This document shows, piece by piece, positions 1-10,500 of a stretch of DNA of 55,825 bases. The translations under genes and the position numbers were made by a program. The notes beneath the pieces are model-generated. The model ran no database searches, was not told the origin of the DNA, and saw only the letters and a list, made by a program, of their open reading frames with translations. Each line of letters starts with the position of its first letter. The stretch's first letter is position 1. Where the stretch lies: NCBI GenBank assembly GCA_902536385.1, contig CACAWY010000007.1:1-55825 (forward strand). The letters are read 5' to 3'. This DNA is from an uncultured Pelagibacteraceae bacterium. GTDB taxonomy: Bacteria; Pseudomonadota; Alphaproteobacteria; Pelagibacterales; Pelagibacteraceae.

Positions 1-565
1 GCAATAATTTTCCAATTCCAGTTGCTGACAAATCCCTTGCTATTCCTCTAATGCCTAAACAATCAGCTCTGTTAGGCGTAATTGAAATATCTATTGCTTT
101 TTCAGATTTATTTTTAAAGTAGCTTTTTCCAATTTCACTCCCTTTATTTTTTAACTCTATGATACCATCACTTTCATTCGAAATATTTAGTTCACTCGGG
201 GAACACAACATGCCACTTGACTCAATACCTCTTATTTTAACAACCTTTAGCAAAAGTTTTGTTTTGGGAATTGTCGCTCCGGGTGGAGCATAGATAGTTA
301 TTAAACCCTCTCTAGCATTTGGAGCTCCGCACACAACCTGTAACGTTTTTTTGCCGCCAACATTTACATCACAAACTTTTAATTTGTCTGCGTTTGGGTG
401 TTTTTCGACTTTTAAAATTTTTGCAATTTTAAATTCTGAAAGATTTCCCTGATTTTCCTTTATTCCTTCTACCTCTAAACCAATATTTGTAAGTTTATCA
501 ATTATCTCGGCTTCGCTAGCCTTAGTTTGAAGATGTTTTTTTAACCAAGGTATTGTAACTATCAT
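1..565 (-). CDS. pheT: Phenylalanyl-tRNA synthetase beta subunit, N-terminal part
   Basis: Beta chain of the alpha2-beta2 phenylalanyl-tRNA synthetase, which charges tRNA-Phe in the cytoplasm. Translating the minus strand from the ATG at 565-563 gives about 188 codons before the window edge cuts the gene. The visible part is the start of PheT followed by its EMAP/OB-fold tRNA-binding domain, with the recognisable stretches [22 protein letters not shown] and ESSGMLCS. It continues into [20 protein letters not shown], the beginning of the B3/4 region. The start codon overlaps the pheS stop codon in an ATGA arrangement, so the two subunits are translationally coupled, as expected for an obligate heterotetramer. 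The gene is incomplete only because the window ends; there is no sign of damage. Confidence 0.95.
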   Translation of the reverse strand, partial: MIVTIPWLKKHLQTKASEAEIIDKLTNIGLEVEGIKENQGNLSEFKIAKILKVEKHPNADKLKVCDVNVGGKKTLQVVCGAPNAREGLITIYAPPGATIPKTKLLLKVVKIRGIESSGMLCSPSELNISNESDGIIELKNKGSEIGKSYFKNKSEKAIDISITPNRADCLGIRGIARDLSATGIGKLL

Positions 566-1629
566 TTACTCAACCCTCTATAGTTTGTCGGAACATCTAA
601 AGGATCAAAGCCAAAATGACTTAACCAACGATAGTCTGTTTCAAAAAATGCTCTTAGATCATTAATGCCGTATTTAAGCATTGCAAGCCGATCTATTCCT
701 ATCCCAAATGCATAACCTTGATATTTTTTTGGATCAACTTTTACATTTTTTAGCACATTTGGATGAACCATACCGCATCCTAAAATTTCTAACCACTTAT
801 CACCTTCTCCAATAACCATTTTTTTGTTTTCAATTCTATAACCAATATCAACTTCTGCTGAAGGCTCTGTGAATGGAAAATGACTTGGTCGAAATCTCAT
901 TTTTACATTTTTAACCTCAAAAAATTCTTTAATAAAATAATCTAAGCATCCTTTAAGGTGTCCCATAGTAATATTTTTATCTATGTGAAGGCCTTCTAAT
1001 TGATGAAACATTGGAGCATGGGTCTGGTCGCTATCACAACGATAAGTTCTTCCTGGGACAATAATTTTAAATGGTGCTTTCCCATTTATCATTGTTCTGA
1101 TTTGAACTGGTGAGGTATGTGTTCTTAATAACAACTTTTTATCTTTTTCTAAATAAAAAGTGTCATGCATATCTCTTGCGGGATGATCTTCTGGAGTATT
1201 AAGGGCAGTGAAATTGTTGTATTCTGTTTCTACGTCTGGTCCTTCTGCAACTGAAAATCCGATTTCTGAGAATATCGACGAGATTTCATCTATCACTTGG
1301 GAGACCGGATGTATTTTTCCTTGTTGAAACGGTCTGATTGGTAAGGTTATATCTACTTTTTCATTTTTTAATTTTTCACTAATTTCTAGATTTTCAATTT
1401 CAAAATTTTTTTGTTCAATTTGATTTGTTAAATCATCTTTAATTTTATTTAGGTTGGATGCAAACTCTTTTCTTTTTTCCGCGTCTAATAAACCTAATGT
1501 TTTGAACTGTTGTGTGATTTGACCATTTTTCCCAAAAAACTCAGTTTTAATATTTTGCAAATCTTCCTTAGTTTTGACTGAGTCAATTTTTGCGTTGAAA
1601 ATAGAATTTATTTTTTCCAAATCACTCAT
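562..1629 (-). CDS. pheS: Phenylalanyl-tRNA synthetase alpha subunit
   Basis: Catalytic alpha chain of phenylalanyl-tRNA synthetase, 355 residues, a normal length for bacterial PheS. The N-terminal ~90 residues form the coiled-coil tRNA-binding arm. The class II synthetase core follows: motif 2 around [21 protein letters not shown] (split here as GRTYRCDSD and [10 protein letters not shown]) and motif 3 near the C terminus, GFAFGIG-like ([18 protein letters not shown]). The [10 protein letters not shown] stretch is typical of the phenylalanine pocket. The gene lies 48 bp downstream of rplT and overlaps pheT by 4 bases. The order infC-rpmI-rplT-pheS-pheT is the classical bacterial arrangement, so co-transcription with the ribosomal genes upstream is likely. 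Confidence 0.97.
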   Translation of the reverse strand: MSDLEKINSIFNAKIDSVKTKEDLQNIKTEFFGKNGQITQQFKTLGLLDAEKRKEFASNLNKIKDDLTNQIEQKNFEIENLEISEKLKNEKVDITLPIRPFQQGKIHPVSQVIDEISSIFSEIGFSVAEGPDVETEYNNFTALNTPEDHPARDMHDTFYLEKDKKLLLRTHTSPVQIRTMINGKAPFKIIVPGRTYRCDSDQTHAPMFHQLEGLHIDKNITMGHLKGCLDYFIKEFFEVKNVKMRFRPSHFPFTEPSAEVDIGYRIENKKMVIGEGDKWLEILGCGMVHPNVLKNVKVDPKKYQGYAFGIGIDRLAMLKYGINDLRAFFETDYRWLSHFGFDPLDVPTNYRGLSK

Positions 1630-1677
1630 GGTGTAACTGATTTTTTATATTAAGTTTGAGTTAAATCAAAGGCCCTT

Positions 1678-2034
1678 TTAACTAAGGGAAGATTGAACTT
1701 TTTTTACTACTGATTTAAAGGCTTCTGGATTGTTATAGGCTAATTCAGCTAAAACTTTTCTATCTAATTTAATTTTAGATTTTGCCAAACCATTAATAAA
1801 TTTTGCGTATGTAAGGCCTTCTGCTCTCACTCCAGCATTTATTCTTTGTATCCAAAGAGATCTAAATTCTCTTTTTTTTGCTTTTCTATCTCGATAAGCA
1901 TATTGCATTGCTTTTTCCATGGCTTGACGAGCCATTCTAATAGTATTTTTTCTTCTGCCGAATTGGCCTTTGACTGATTTTAAAACTTTTTTGTGTTTAG
2001 CTCTACTTACAACTCCACGTTTTGTTCTAGCCAT
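1678..2034 (-). CDS. rplT: Large ribosomal subunit protein bL20
   Basis: Ribosomal protein L20, 118 residues, an early-assembly protein that binds 23S rRNA. The start [16 protein letters not shown] and the following basic, Arg/Lys-rich helical tail ([20 protein letters not shown]) are diagnostic. The C-terminal globular part ([20 protein letters not shown]) is complete. It follows rpmI with a single intervening base, so the two are almost certainly made from one message. In enterobacteria L20 represses this operon by binding a leader pseudoknot; I do not see enough in the short intergenic spaces here to claim that control. Confidence 0.97.
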   Translation of the reverse strand: MARTKRGVVSRAKHKKVLKSVKGQFGRRKNTIRMARQAMEKAMQYAYRDRKAKKREFRSLWIQRINAGVRAEGLTYAKFINGLAKSKIKLDRKVLAELAYNNPEAFKSVVKKVQSSLS

Positions 2035-2035
2035 A

Positions 2036-2242
2036 CTATCCTCTTAAATTATAAGGCATATACGATTTTACTATTTCAGAGTCTTGTTTTGACATTATCG
2101 TTGTGCCTCTTTGTTTTCTTATTTGTGAATTTGTTCTTTTGATCATACCGTGTCTTTTGCCAGCTTGTGGCATTTTAATTTTACCAGATGCTGTAAACCT
2201 AAATCTTTTTTTAGCTGAGCTTTTTGTTTTTAATTTTGGCAT
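2036..2242 (-). CDS. rpmI: Large ribosomal subunit protein bL35
   Basis: Ribosomal protein L35, 68 residues. The sequence begins [20 protein letters not shown] and continues with the GKRHGM and LRG-ending pattern of the family. Length and basic composition are normal. It sits 60 bp after infC and one base before rplT, the conserved infC-rpmI-rplT order. It is a structural component of the 50S subunit. No unusual feature was seen. Confidence 0.97.
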   Translation of the reverse strand: MPKLKTKSSAKKRFRFTASGKIKMPQAGKRHGMIKRTNSQIRKQRGTTIMSKQDSEIVKSYMPYNLRG

Positions 2243-2302
2243 AAATATTTTCGGACTTATATAGGCATTAACTTATCTTAGCAAGTCGCATTTATGATTG
2301 AT

Positions 2303-2848
2303 TTAAATAGGCTGAATGATCATCACCATTTGCTTTCCCTCAAATTTAGGCTGACTTTCAACCTTGGCTATATCTTTGGTTTCATCGATAATTTTATTCA
2401 TCAATTCTTTACCTAAATTTGTATGTTGCATTTCTCGACCTTTAAATTTTACTGTAAATTTTACTTTGTCACCTTTGTTTATAAATTTTTTGGCATTTTT
2501 TATTTTAAAATTATAATCATGGGTCTCGGTTCCAGGTCTAAGTTTTATTTCCTTCAATGATACTATTTTTTGTTTTTTTTTGGCTTGGTTGGCTTTTTTT
2601 TGTAAATCATACTTATACTTTCCCATATCCATAATTTTACAGACGGGTGGATTTGTATTTGGAGAAATCTCTATTAAATCTAATTCTTCTTGCCTAGCTA
2701 ATTCAATTGCTTTCTTTAGCGGCATTACACCAAGATTGGAGCCTTCACTTCCAATTACTTGTACGTCCAGAGCTCTTATCCGTTCATTGGCTCTTGGACC
2801 TTGCGGTTTAGTCCTTCTATGAAAATAATTTGATTTTGAGTTGGACAC
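2303..2848 (-). CDS. infC: Translation initiation factor IF-3
   Basis: Initiation factor 3, 181 residues, which binds the 30S subunit, prevents premature 50S joining and checks the start codon and initiator tRNA. The N-terminal domain contains NERIRALDVQVIGSEGSNLG-like family sequence. The C-terminal domain contains KEIKLRPGTETHDYNFKIKNA and VKFTVKFKGREMQH, which are diagnostic. The apparent start is GTG at 2848-2846, immediately after the thrS stop codon. Rare starts are usual for infC because IF-3 autoregulates through start-codon discrimination, although GTG is less discriminated than the AUU used in E. coli. The upstream partner is thrS and the downstream partners are rpmI and rplT. Confidence 0.96.
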   Translation of the reverse strand: MSNSKSNYFHRRTKPQGPRANERIRALDVQVIGSEGSNLGVMPLKKAIELARQEELDLIEISPNTNPPVCKIMDMGKYKYDLQKKANQAKKKQKIVSLKEIKLRPGTETHDYNFKIKNAKKFINKGDKVKFTVKFKGREMQHTNLGKELMNKIIDETKDIAKVESQPKFEGKQMVMIIQPI

Positions 2849-4768
2849 TTAATTTAAAGGCAACTTATTTAATTCTAACATATTTTTGATTAGGTCTTCT
2901 CTTTTAATTGTCATTTGTTTATCGGATCCCAGTTTCCTTACTGTGACTGTATTTTCTTCAACCTCTTTTTTCCCGCAGACAATTATAAATGGAATTTTTG
3001 CAAGCGAATGTTCTCTTACTTTGTAATTTATTTTTTCATTTCTTAAATCCATTTCACATTTTATACCTTCTTTAAACAAATCTTCAAATAACTTTTTAAC
3101 ATAATTATTATTGTCCTCTGCAATAGTACAAACAACTGCTTGAGCAGGTGACAACCAAAAAGGTAGTTTACCGGCATAGTTTTCGATTAAAATACCTATA
3201 AATCTCTCCAATGATCCGAATAAAGCCCTATGAAGCATAACGGGAATTTTTTTTGTTCCATCTTTCGCAACATATGAGGCACCTAATCTTCCGGGTAAAT
3301 TTAAATCTACTTGAAGAGTTCCACACTGCCAATCTCTTCCTATAGCATCTCGTAAAACGAACTCAATTTTTGGACCATAAAAAGCACCCTCACCTTTATT
3401 TACTGAATACTCAAGTTTGGATTTTTTTATTGCAGTCAAAAGTGCTGCCTCCGATTTATCCCAAACAGTGTCATCACCAACTCTTTTTTCAGGTCTATCT
3501 GAGTATTTTAATATTATATCTTTAAAACCTAAGTCTTTATAAATTTCTAAAATTAAGTTTGTTACTGACAGTGACTCTTCTGTAATTTGGTCTTCAGTGC
3601 AAAATATGTGTGCATCATCTTGAGTAAAGGCTCTCACTCTTAATAACCCATGTAAAGCTCCAGAAGGCTCATATCTATGAACTTTTCCAAACTCAGAAAG
3701 TTTTAAAGGTAAGTCTCGATAACTTTTAAGACCTTGATTAAACACCTGAACACATCCTGGACAATTCATTGGCTTGACCGCAAAAGTTTTTTTGTCAGGT
3801 GTGTCTGATGTAAACATGTGATCTCCAAACTTTTCCCAATGACCAGATTTTTCCCATAACGTCTTATCTAAGAGTTCTGGAGTATTTATTTCTTTATAAC
3901 CTGCGAGTCTTTGTTTCATTCTCATATATTCAACTAATCTTTGAAATAATAGCCAACCTTTCTCATGCCAAAATACTGATCCGGGACTTTCTTCTCTAAA
4001 ATGAAAAAGATCCATTTCTTTACCCAGTTTTCTATGATCTCTTTTTTCTGCCTCTTCTAAACGATGAAGATACTCCTCTAACTCTTTTTTTGAAGCCCAA
4101 CATGTTCCATAAATTCTCTGTAACATTTCATTGTTAGAGTCCCCTCTCCAGTACGCCCCAGAAACTTTTGTTAATTTGAACGCTTTTCCGATTTTACCTG
4201 ATGATGATAAATGAGGACCCCTGCACAAATCATGCCAAGTTTCTCCATGATGATAAACAGATAATTCTTCGTTAGTTGGTATGCTTTCAATAATCTCTGC
4301 TTTATATTTTTCTCCAATCTTTTTAAAGTGTGTTATAGCTTTATCCCTTTTCCAAACCTCTCTTTTTGTTTTTACATCTCTATCTACTATCTCTGACATT
4401 TTTTTTTCAATCTTTTTTAAATCTTCGCTTGTGAAGGGTTCTTTTCTTGCAAAATCATAATAAAATCCATTTTCAATTACTGGTCCGATTGTAACTTGAG
4501 TGCCGGGAAATAATTCCTGAACAGACATTGCCATAATATGAGCAGCATCGTGCCTGATAACTTCTAAACCTTCTCTGTCTTTAGATGTAATTATTCTTAC
4601 ATTTGAATTATTAGTAATTTCATGACTTAGATCTTTAAGTTGCCCATTCACCTCCATTATCAAGGCAGATTTTTCTAGAGACTTGCTGATTTTTTTAGTA
4701 ATTTCAAAGCCATTAATTGATTTTGTAAAAGATAATTTTTTTCCGTCTAATAAGTGAATTTGAGGCAT
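2849..4768 (-). CDS. thrS: Threonyl-tRNA synthetase
   Basis: Class II synthetase charging tRNA-Thr, 639 residues, full length. Domain order is TGS domain (about 1-62), editing/SAD domain (about 63-225), catalytic core (about 245-540) and C-terminal anticodon-binding domain. The SAD domain shows the HDAAH metal motif and HDLCRGPH. The core shows the zinc-site cysteine in KPMNCPGCVQVF, motif 2 (VHRYEPSGALHGLLRVRAF) and motif 3 (HRALFGSLERF). The stop codon abuts the GTG start of infC, and the start overlaps the stop of the upstream glycosyltransferase by one base. It therefore heads the usual thrS-infC-rpmI-rplT-pheST block but may be transcribed from further upstream. Confidence 0.97.
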   Translation of the reverse strand: MPQIHLLDGKKLSFTKSINGFEITKKISKSLEKSALIMEVNGQLKDLSHEITNNSNVRIITSKDREGLEVIRHDAAHIMAMSVQELFPGTQVTIGPVIENGFYYDFARKEPFTSEDLKKIEKKMSEIVDRDVKTKREVWKRDKAITHFKKIGEKYKAEIIESIPTNEELSVYHHGETWHDLCRGPHLSSSGKIGKAFKLTKVSGAYWRGDSNNEMLQRIYGTCWASKKELEEYLHRLEEAEKRDHRKLGKEMDLFHFREESPGSVFWHEKGWLLFQRLVEYMRMKQRLAGYKEINTPELLDKTLWEKSGHWEKFGDHMFTSDTPDKKTFAVKPMNCPGCVQVFNQGLKSYRDLPLKLSEFGKVHRYEPSGALHGLLRVRAFTQDDAHIFCTEDQITEESLSVTNLILEIYKDLGFKDIILKYSDRPEKRVGDDTVWDKSEAALLTAIKKSKLEYSVNKGEGAFYGPKIEFVLRDAIGRDWQCGTLQVDLNLPGRLGASYVAKDGTKKIPVMLHRALFGSLERFIGILIENYAGKLPFWLSPAQAVVCTIAEDNNNYVKKLFEDLFKEGIKCEMDLRNEKINYKVREHSLAKIPFIIVCGKKEVEENTVTVRKLGSDKQMTIKREDLIKNMLELNKLPLN

Positions 4769-5925
4769 TAATTTTTAAATAATTTTTTATATTCTCTTAA
4801 ATTAGAATCACACATTACTTCAACATCAAATTTTTTTGTTACGTTTTTTCTACCTTCGTTTCCAATTAATTTCAACTCTTCTTGACTTAATTGAATAACA
4901 CCATTTAAATTTTTAGCAAGATCTCTTGGATCGTCATGTTTATATAAAAAACCGGACTTTTTATTTAAAACGGTTTCTTTTGAACCACCAATATTACTGG
5001 CAATAATTGGTTTTCCCATAGCCTGAGACTCAACTGCAACCCTTCCAAAAGCCTCTGGCTCAGTTGAAGCGGAAACTACAACGTCTGCAAGAGAATAAGC
5101 TAACGGCATTTCTTTACAATGGCTTATAAATTTTAATTTTTTAGTTAAGCCGTACCTTTCAACTAGGCTAAAAAGCTTTTTTGTATAAACTTTTCTTCCT
5201 TGATCAGATCCTAATAATATTGCCTGAAAGTTAGTAATATTGTAGTCCTCAATTAAAATATTTAATGCTTCAATAAACTTTTCTTGACCTTTCCAATATG
5301 TAAGTCTACCTGGCATTAAAATTGTAAATTTATTCGGTTCTAAATTCCATTCTTTTTTAAGTTTTTCTTGCTTTAAAATTGAAATATTTTTTTGATTAAA
5401 GTAATCAATATTTATCCCTCTAAAAATAACTCTAAGTTTTCTTTTTTTTTTTAGATATTCACTATAATTTTCATTTATGTGATTAAAAATGAAATTTGAA
5501 CCAGCAATAGTCAACTTTGATCTTAACATTATGCTATTATAAAATTTTTTCAATTTACTTTTGAAATTGTAGGTCCCATGAAATGTAGTCACAAAATTTG
5601 TATTTGTTAAAAGACAAGCAAAATAACAAGACCAAGCAGGCGCTCTACTTCTTGCGTGAACAATATTAATTTTTTTAAAAACTATAAAAAGTGATAAAAT
5701 TATTGCATTTAAAATTATTAATAATGGATTTTTTGTTTGAACAGGAATTTTTAAAATCCCAACTTTATTCTTTTTAATAAACTTTAATAGTTCACCTCCA
5801 GAAGTTGCAATATAAGATCGGCAATCTTTCTCTGCTAAATAATGGGCTAAATCATAGCAACCTGTTTCAGCGCCACCATAGCCAAGTTTTGGAATGACTT
5901 GTAAAATATTTATTTTAGTAATCAT
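4768..5925 (-). CDS. GT4-family glycosyltransferase
   Basis: Predicted GT-B fold glycosyltransferase of 385 residues, probably adding a sugar to an envelope polysaccharide or lipid from a nucleotide-sugar donor on the cytoplasmic face of the membrane. The N-terminal Rossmann domain begins INILQVIPKLGYGGAETGCYDLA, here cited as KLGYGGAET, the acceptor-side Gly-rich loop of GT4 enzymes. The C-terminal domain has MPGRLTYWKGQEKFIEAL and the EPEAFGRVAVESQAMG motif, with the E-x7-E pair that contacts the donor. No signal peptide is visible. The gene overlaps thrS by one base and is divergent from the hydrolase at 5965 across a 39-bp gap. The sugar donor and acceptor cannot be read from the sequence. 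Confidence 0.88.
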   Translation of the reverse strand: MITKINILQVIPKLGYGGAETGCYDLAHYLAEKDCRSYIATSGGELLKFIKKNKVGILKIPVQTKNPLLIILNAIILSLFIVFKKINIVHARSRAPAWSCYFACLLTNTNFVTTFHGTYNFKSKLKKFYNSIMLRSKLTIAGSNFIFNHINENYSEYLKKKRKLRVIFRGINIDYFNQKNISILKQEKLKKEWNLEPNKFTILMPGRLTYWKGQEKFIEALNILIEDYNITNFQAILLGSDQGRKVYTKKLFSLVERYGLTKKLKFISHCKEMPLAYSLADVVVSASTEPEAFGRVAVESQAMGKPIIASNIGGSKETVLNKKSGFLYKHDDPRDLAKNLNGVIQLSQEELKLIGNEGRKNVTKKFDVEVMCDSNLREYKKLFKN

Positions 5926-5964
5926 CTTTATTTTATATATAATAGCAAATTAGGTGAACCTTAT

Positions 5965-6720
5965 ATGAAAAAATTTAAATTTTTAAAATTCTCTAAGACT
6001 AAAAAACTTAGATATTCTCATAATTATTTCAAAGAAAGATTATATATAGTTTTTTTACCTGGTTTTATGTCGGATATAGAGGGAAAAAAACCTATTAGTC
6101 TATTTAGATTTGCTAAAAAGAAAAAACTAGGTTTTTTAAGTTTAGAATACTCAGGTCACGGAAAGTCTTCAGGTATTTTTGCTAGAGGAAATATTAGTAT
6201 TTGGTCAAATGATGCAAGAAAGATGATTAAAAAAATTGTAAAAAAAAATAATTTTATATTAATTGGCTCGAGCATGGGAGCTTGGATTGCTTTGAATCAG
6301 TTTAATTACTTTAATTCTCAAATTAAAGGTCTAATTGGAATAGGGTCAGCCCCTGAATTCTTAAAAAGACTAATGTGGAATAAATTTTCAAATAAAGTAA
6401 AAAAAGAAATTATATCTAAAGGAAAAACTATAGTCAAAAATGGAAAATATGAATATCCAATTTCTTATCAATTAATAAAAGATGGAAACAATAATAAAGT
6501 TTTGAACAGAAAAAATAATTTACAAATTAAAGTAACAATGATTCATGGCAAGAAAGATGAAGTTGTTCCAGTTGTATTTTCTAGATTAGTACTATCTAAG
6601 TTCAAAAAAGCTAACAAAAAATTGGTTTTGGTTAAAAATGGAGATCATAGTTTATCAAAAAAAAGTAATTTAAAAATTATTTTGAAAGAACTAACTAATA
6701 TCATTAAGAATGTGGTCTAA
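5965..6720 (+). CDS. Alpha/beta hydrolase, ABHD10-like esterase
   Basis: Serine hydrolase of 251 residues with the alpha/beta fold. The nucleophile elbow is GSSMGAW (G-x-S-x-G), preceded by the oxyanion-side VFLPGFMSD and EYSGHGKSSG. The acid lies in the MIHGKKDEVVP stretch and the catalytic histidine in KNGDHSLS. This arrangement resembles the alphaproteobacterial/mitochondrial ABHD10 group of small carboxylesterases or thioesterases (family memory, not a search). No signal peptide is visible, so it is likely cytoplasmic. The N-terminal ~20 residues are Lys/Phe-rich and variable. Its 3' end overlaps the convergent gene at 6691 by 30 bases. The natural substrate is unknown. Confidence 0.85.
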   Translation: MKKFKFLKFSKTKKLRYSHNYFKERLYIVFLPGFMSDIEGKKPISLFRFAKKKKLGFLSLEYSGHGKSSGIFARGNISIWSNDARKMIKKIVKKNNFILIGSSMGAWIALNQFNYFNSQIKGLIGIGSAPEFLKRLMWNKFSNKVKKEIISKGKTIVKNGKYEYPISYQLIKDGNNNKVLNRKNNLQIKVTMIHGKKDEVVPVVFSRLVLSKFKKANKKLVLVKNGDHSLSKKSNLKIILKELTNIIKNVV

Positions 6721-7572
6721 ACCTTCAACATACGTTGGATATTTTAATGTATAATTAAAAAAAGTTTTCATTTTCTTGTTATCAACCTTTTTCGAATCTT
6801 TATAAAAATTTCTTAACATTTCACTTTCTACTTCTTCTAATTTTATATACTCAGGTTCTGTTAGTCCCAGTAATTTTGAACCGTAAATTGCAACGTCTTT
6901 TTGAGATGCTGGCATGTCATCACAAATATTATAGGTTTCTTTATCTTTGAAACTTTTAAGTGATTTTAATAAAACACTTGCAATATCTTCAACATGAATT
7001 CTTGAAAAAAAATGATTCTTTTTATCAACTATTTGAACCTTTCCCATTTTTAGTCTTCGTAAAATGTTTTGATCCTCAGAATAAATTCCTGCAAGTCTAA
7101 AAATTTGTAAAGGTAAATTGTTTTTATATGAAAAGTCTTTCCATTGATTTTCGGCGGTTAATCTATAAACGCCATTTGTAGAGCTAGGCAATACCTTGCT
7201 TTCCTCTGTTACCCAATTACCTTTGTGATCGCCGTAAACACTTGTGGCTGATAAATAGGTGATCCACTTGCAATTCTTAACCTTTTTAAGACTCGATTCA
7301 AAATTTTTTAGAACAATATCTAAACCGTTTATAGGGGGTATAGAAATCAAAATATAATTAGAATCCTCTAATTTATTTATTAAAGAGTCATCAAAGTTAT
7401 TATCGTCAAATTTATAAGAGTTAATCTTTAGTTTGTTTTCAAATAATAATTGATGAGTTTTTTGTCTTGAAGTAATGTTAAAATCAAAATCTTTTTTTTC
7501 CTGAATTAACTTATTTAAGAATCTTTCTGCAACCTGACCATAACCAAAACAAAAGACTTTAAATTTGCTCAT
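6691..7572 (-). CDS. NAD(P)-binding epimerase/dehydratase-like protein
   Basis: Extended SDR-type Rossmann protein of 293 residues. The N terminus KVFCFGYGQVAERFLNKL gives a nucleotide-binding G-x-G-x-x-A loop. The middle part ITYLSATSVYGDHKGNWVTE is the strand and catalytic region shared with UDP-sugar epimerases and YeeZ-like proteins. SRIHVEDIASVL and YNICDDMP are also typical of epimerase-like SDRs. The usual Y-x3-K is replaced by YRLTAENQW, so oxidoreductase chemistry is uncertain. It overlaps gltB by one base at its start and the esterase gene by 30 bases at its end. Function is unassigned; placement downstream of gltB suggests co-transcription with gltDB. Confidence 0.75.
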   Translation of the reverse strand: MSKFKVFCFGYGQVAERFLNKLIQEKKDFDFNITSRQKTHQLLFENKLKINSYKFDDNNFDDSLINKLEDSNYILISIPPINGLDIVLKNFESSLKKVKNCKWITYLSATSVYGDHKGNWVTEESKVLPSSTNGVYRLTAENQWKDFSYKNNLPLQIFRLAGIYSEDQNILRRLKMGKVQIVDKKNHFFSRIHVEDIASVLLKSLKSFKDKETYNICDDMPASQKDVAIYGSKLLGLTEPEYIKLEEVESEMLRNFYKDSKKVDNKKMKTFFNYTLKYPTYVEGLDHILNDIS

Positions 7573-10500
7573 TAACCTGCTTTCTTAATATAAGGCTTTG
7601 AACTAATTGGGTTGTCTAATTTATCGAGCATTTCTACTGGGCAAACTTGTTTAAAGTTTTTAAGCTCATTTTCAAAATTATTTAAAATCTTCTTACCTTT
7701 TTTTGAAAGAGTCTTAAACTGGAATTCCTTGATACTATCCTTTAAAAATTTTTTCCAATATTCAGTTTCAACTGATTGCCAAATTATTGAAGCAGGATTA
7801 GCATAATTTTCGAAGTTATTATTCTCGTCGTAAATAAAAGCCATACCACCAGTCATTCCAGCACCAAAGTTATCTCCAACAGGTCCTAAAATAATTGCAG
7901 TTCCTCCTGTCATATATTCACACCCATGAGCACCACAACCCTCAACAATAGCAAAACTTCCAGAATTTCTAACAGCGAATCTTTCACCGGCTTGCCCAGA
8001 TGCAAAAAGTTTTCCCGAGGTAGCTCCATATAAAACTGTGTTTCCAATAATTGTATTTTGATCTGCAATTAATTTACTTTTTTGAGAAGTTTTAACGACT
8101 ATCGTGCCTCCTGATAAACCTTTGCCTACATAATCATTACAATCACCCTCTACGGTAAGACTTATTCCCTTTGTAAGAAAAGCTCCTAAAGATTGTCCAG
8201 CAGACCCTGTTAATTTTATATTTATAGTCTCGTCATTTAACTTTTCATTACCATATTTCTTATAAACATGATGTGAAAGTCTAGTTCCCACAGATCTAAA
8301 TGTATTTTCAATTTCATATGTATAATTATTTTTATTTGAAGGATTGATTTTATCTTTTATATCTTGCCATATTTTTTCATCTAATGTTTCTGGGACTTTA
8401 TTAATGTGATAGTCTTTACAGTATCTTGGGTTTTCACCTGGATCTGCTTGCACCAATAATGGATTTAAGTCTAAATCATCCAAATTTGATGCACCTTTAT
8501 TAACCTGAGATAAGAGATCAGTTCGACCTATAATTTCATTAATAGATTTAAATCCTAAAGAAGCTAGAATTTCTCTTACCTCAGTTGCTATAAATTTAAA
8601 TAAATTAACAACTTTTTCAGGTGTACCGCGAAACTTTTCTCTTAATGCAGCATCTTGGCTACAAACTCCAACAGGACATGTGTTGGAATGACATTGTCTT
8701 ACCATTATGCAACCCATAGCTACTAAAGAGGATGTTCCCATTCCATATTCTTCAGCGCCCATCATCGCAGCTATCACCACGTCTCTTCCAGTCTTTAGTC
8801 CTCCATCAGTTCTTAAAGTAACATTATGTCTAAGGTTGTTTAAAGTTAAAATTTGATTTGCCTCAGTCAAGCCCATCTCCCAAGGTATTCCTGCATATTT
8901 TATACTTGTTTGTGGACTTGCCCCAGTTCCGCCTGAGTGTCCGGAAATTAAAATTATATCTGCTTTTGCTTTTGCAACTCCAGCAGCAATAGTACCAATA
9001 CCTGTAGACGCAACAAGTTTTACCCCCACCCTTGCTTTTGGATTAATTTGTTTTAAATCATAAATTAATTGAGCTAGATCCTCTATTGAATAAATATCGT
9101 GATGTGGAGGAGGAGAAATTAAAGTTACCCCTGGAGTTGAGTGTCTAAGTCTAGCTATTTCTTCTGTTACTTTGAATCCAGGGAGTTGTCCACCTTCTCC
9201 AGGTTTTGCTCCTTGGGCAATCTTAATTTCAATTTCATTTGCATTATTAAGATAATCTACAGTAACTCCAAAACGTGCTGATGCGATCTGTTTTACTCTT
9301 GAATTTGAACTATCACCGTTAGATAAAACTTTAAATCTTTTTGCATCCTCACCTCCTTCACCGCTGCAAGAGGCGCCTTTAATTCTATTCATTCCTAGAG
9401 CTAATGTTTCATGCGCTTCAGCAGATAAAGCTCCGTGTGACATACTTCCGCTACCAAATCTTTTTAATATTTCCTCCAGTGGCTCGACCTCGTTAATACT
9501 TATTTGTTTATTTGTTTTTTTAAATTCTAACAAGTCTCTGATATTAATAGGTGGAAGATTATGTATACCTGCTGAATATTTTTTGTATTGTTCGTAAGAT
9601 CCAATTCCTACAGCGCTTTGAAGAAGATGAATTAATCTTCCCTGATACTGGTGATCCTCCCCACTTTTCCTATACCTATAGAGACCTCCAATTGGTAAGG
9701 TAAATATATTTTTTTCATTAAATTTTACGTGAAGTTCTTTAATTTTTTTCTCTATTCCTATTACACCTATGCCAGATATCCTTGATGACATCCCTGGAAA
9801 ATAATCAGAAACTATAGCTCTACTAAGTCCAACAGCTTCAAAATTACATCCTCCTCTGTAAGAACTTATTACTGAGATACCCATCTTAGACATAATTTTT
9901 AATAAACCAGCGTCTATAGATTTTTTAAATTTTACCACACAACTTTCAAAGTCAGATTTTCCAAACAATTTTTTTTCATATCTTTGATAGATACTATCAA
10001 TTGCGAGATAGGGGTTAACAGTGGTTGCACCTACTCCTATCAGCACAGCGAATGAATGTGTATCTAAAGCATCGGAACACTCCACGTTTAAAGAGCAATA
10101 ACCTCTAAGACCAAGTTTCACTAAATGGGAATGAACAGCACCTACTATCAATATGCTTGGTATGCTTGCTTTTCGATTTGAAATATTCTTGTCGGATAAA
10201 ATTAAGCAGGTGCTTCCCTCTCTAACAGAGGTTTCAGCTTCCTCTCTAATTTCCTCAATTCTATCTTTAAGCGATAGTGAAACATCGAAAGTACAATCAA
10301 TTACTTTTGCTTTTTTGGAAAAAAATTTTTTAAATTTTTTAAATTGTGAATTTGTAAGAATAGGACTATCTAGAACATAAATATTTTCTTCAGTTAAATT
10401 ATCAAAGTCTAAAATGTTTCCAAGATTACCAAATCTAGTTTTTAAACTCATCACTTTGTTTTCTCTCAAAGAATCTATCGGAGGATTTGTTACTTGGCTA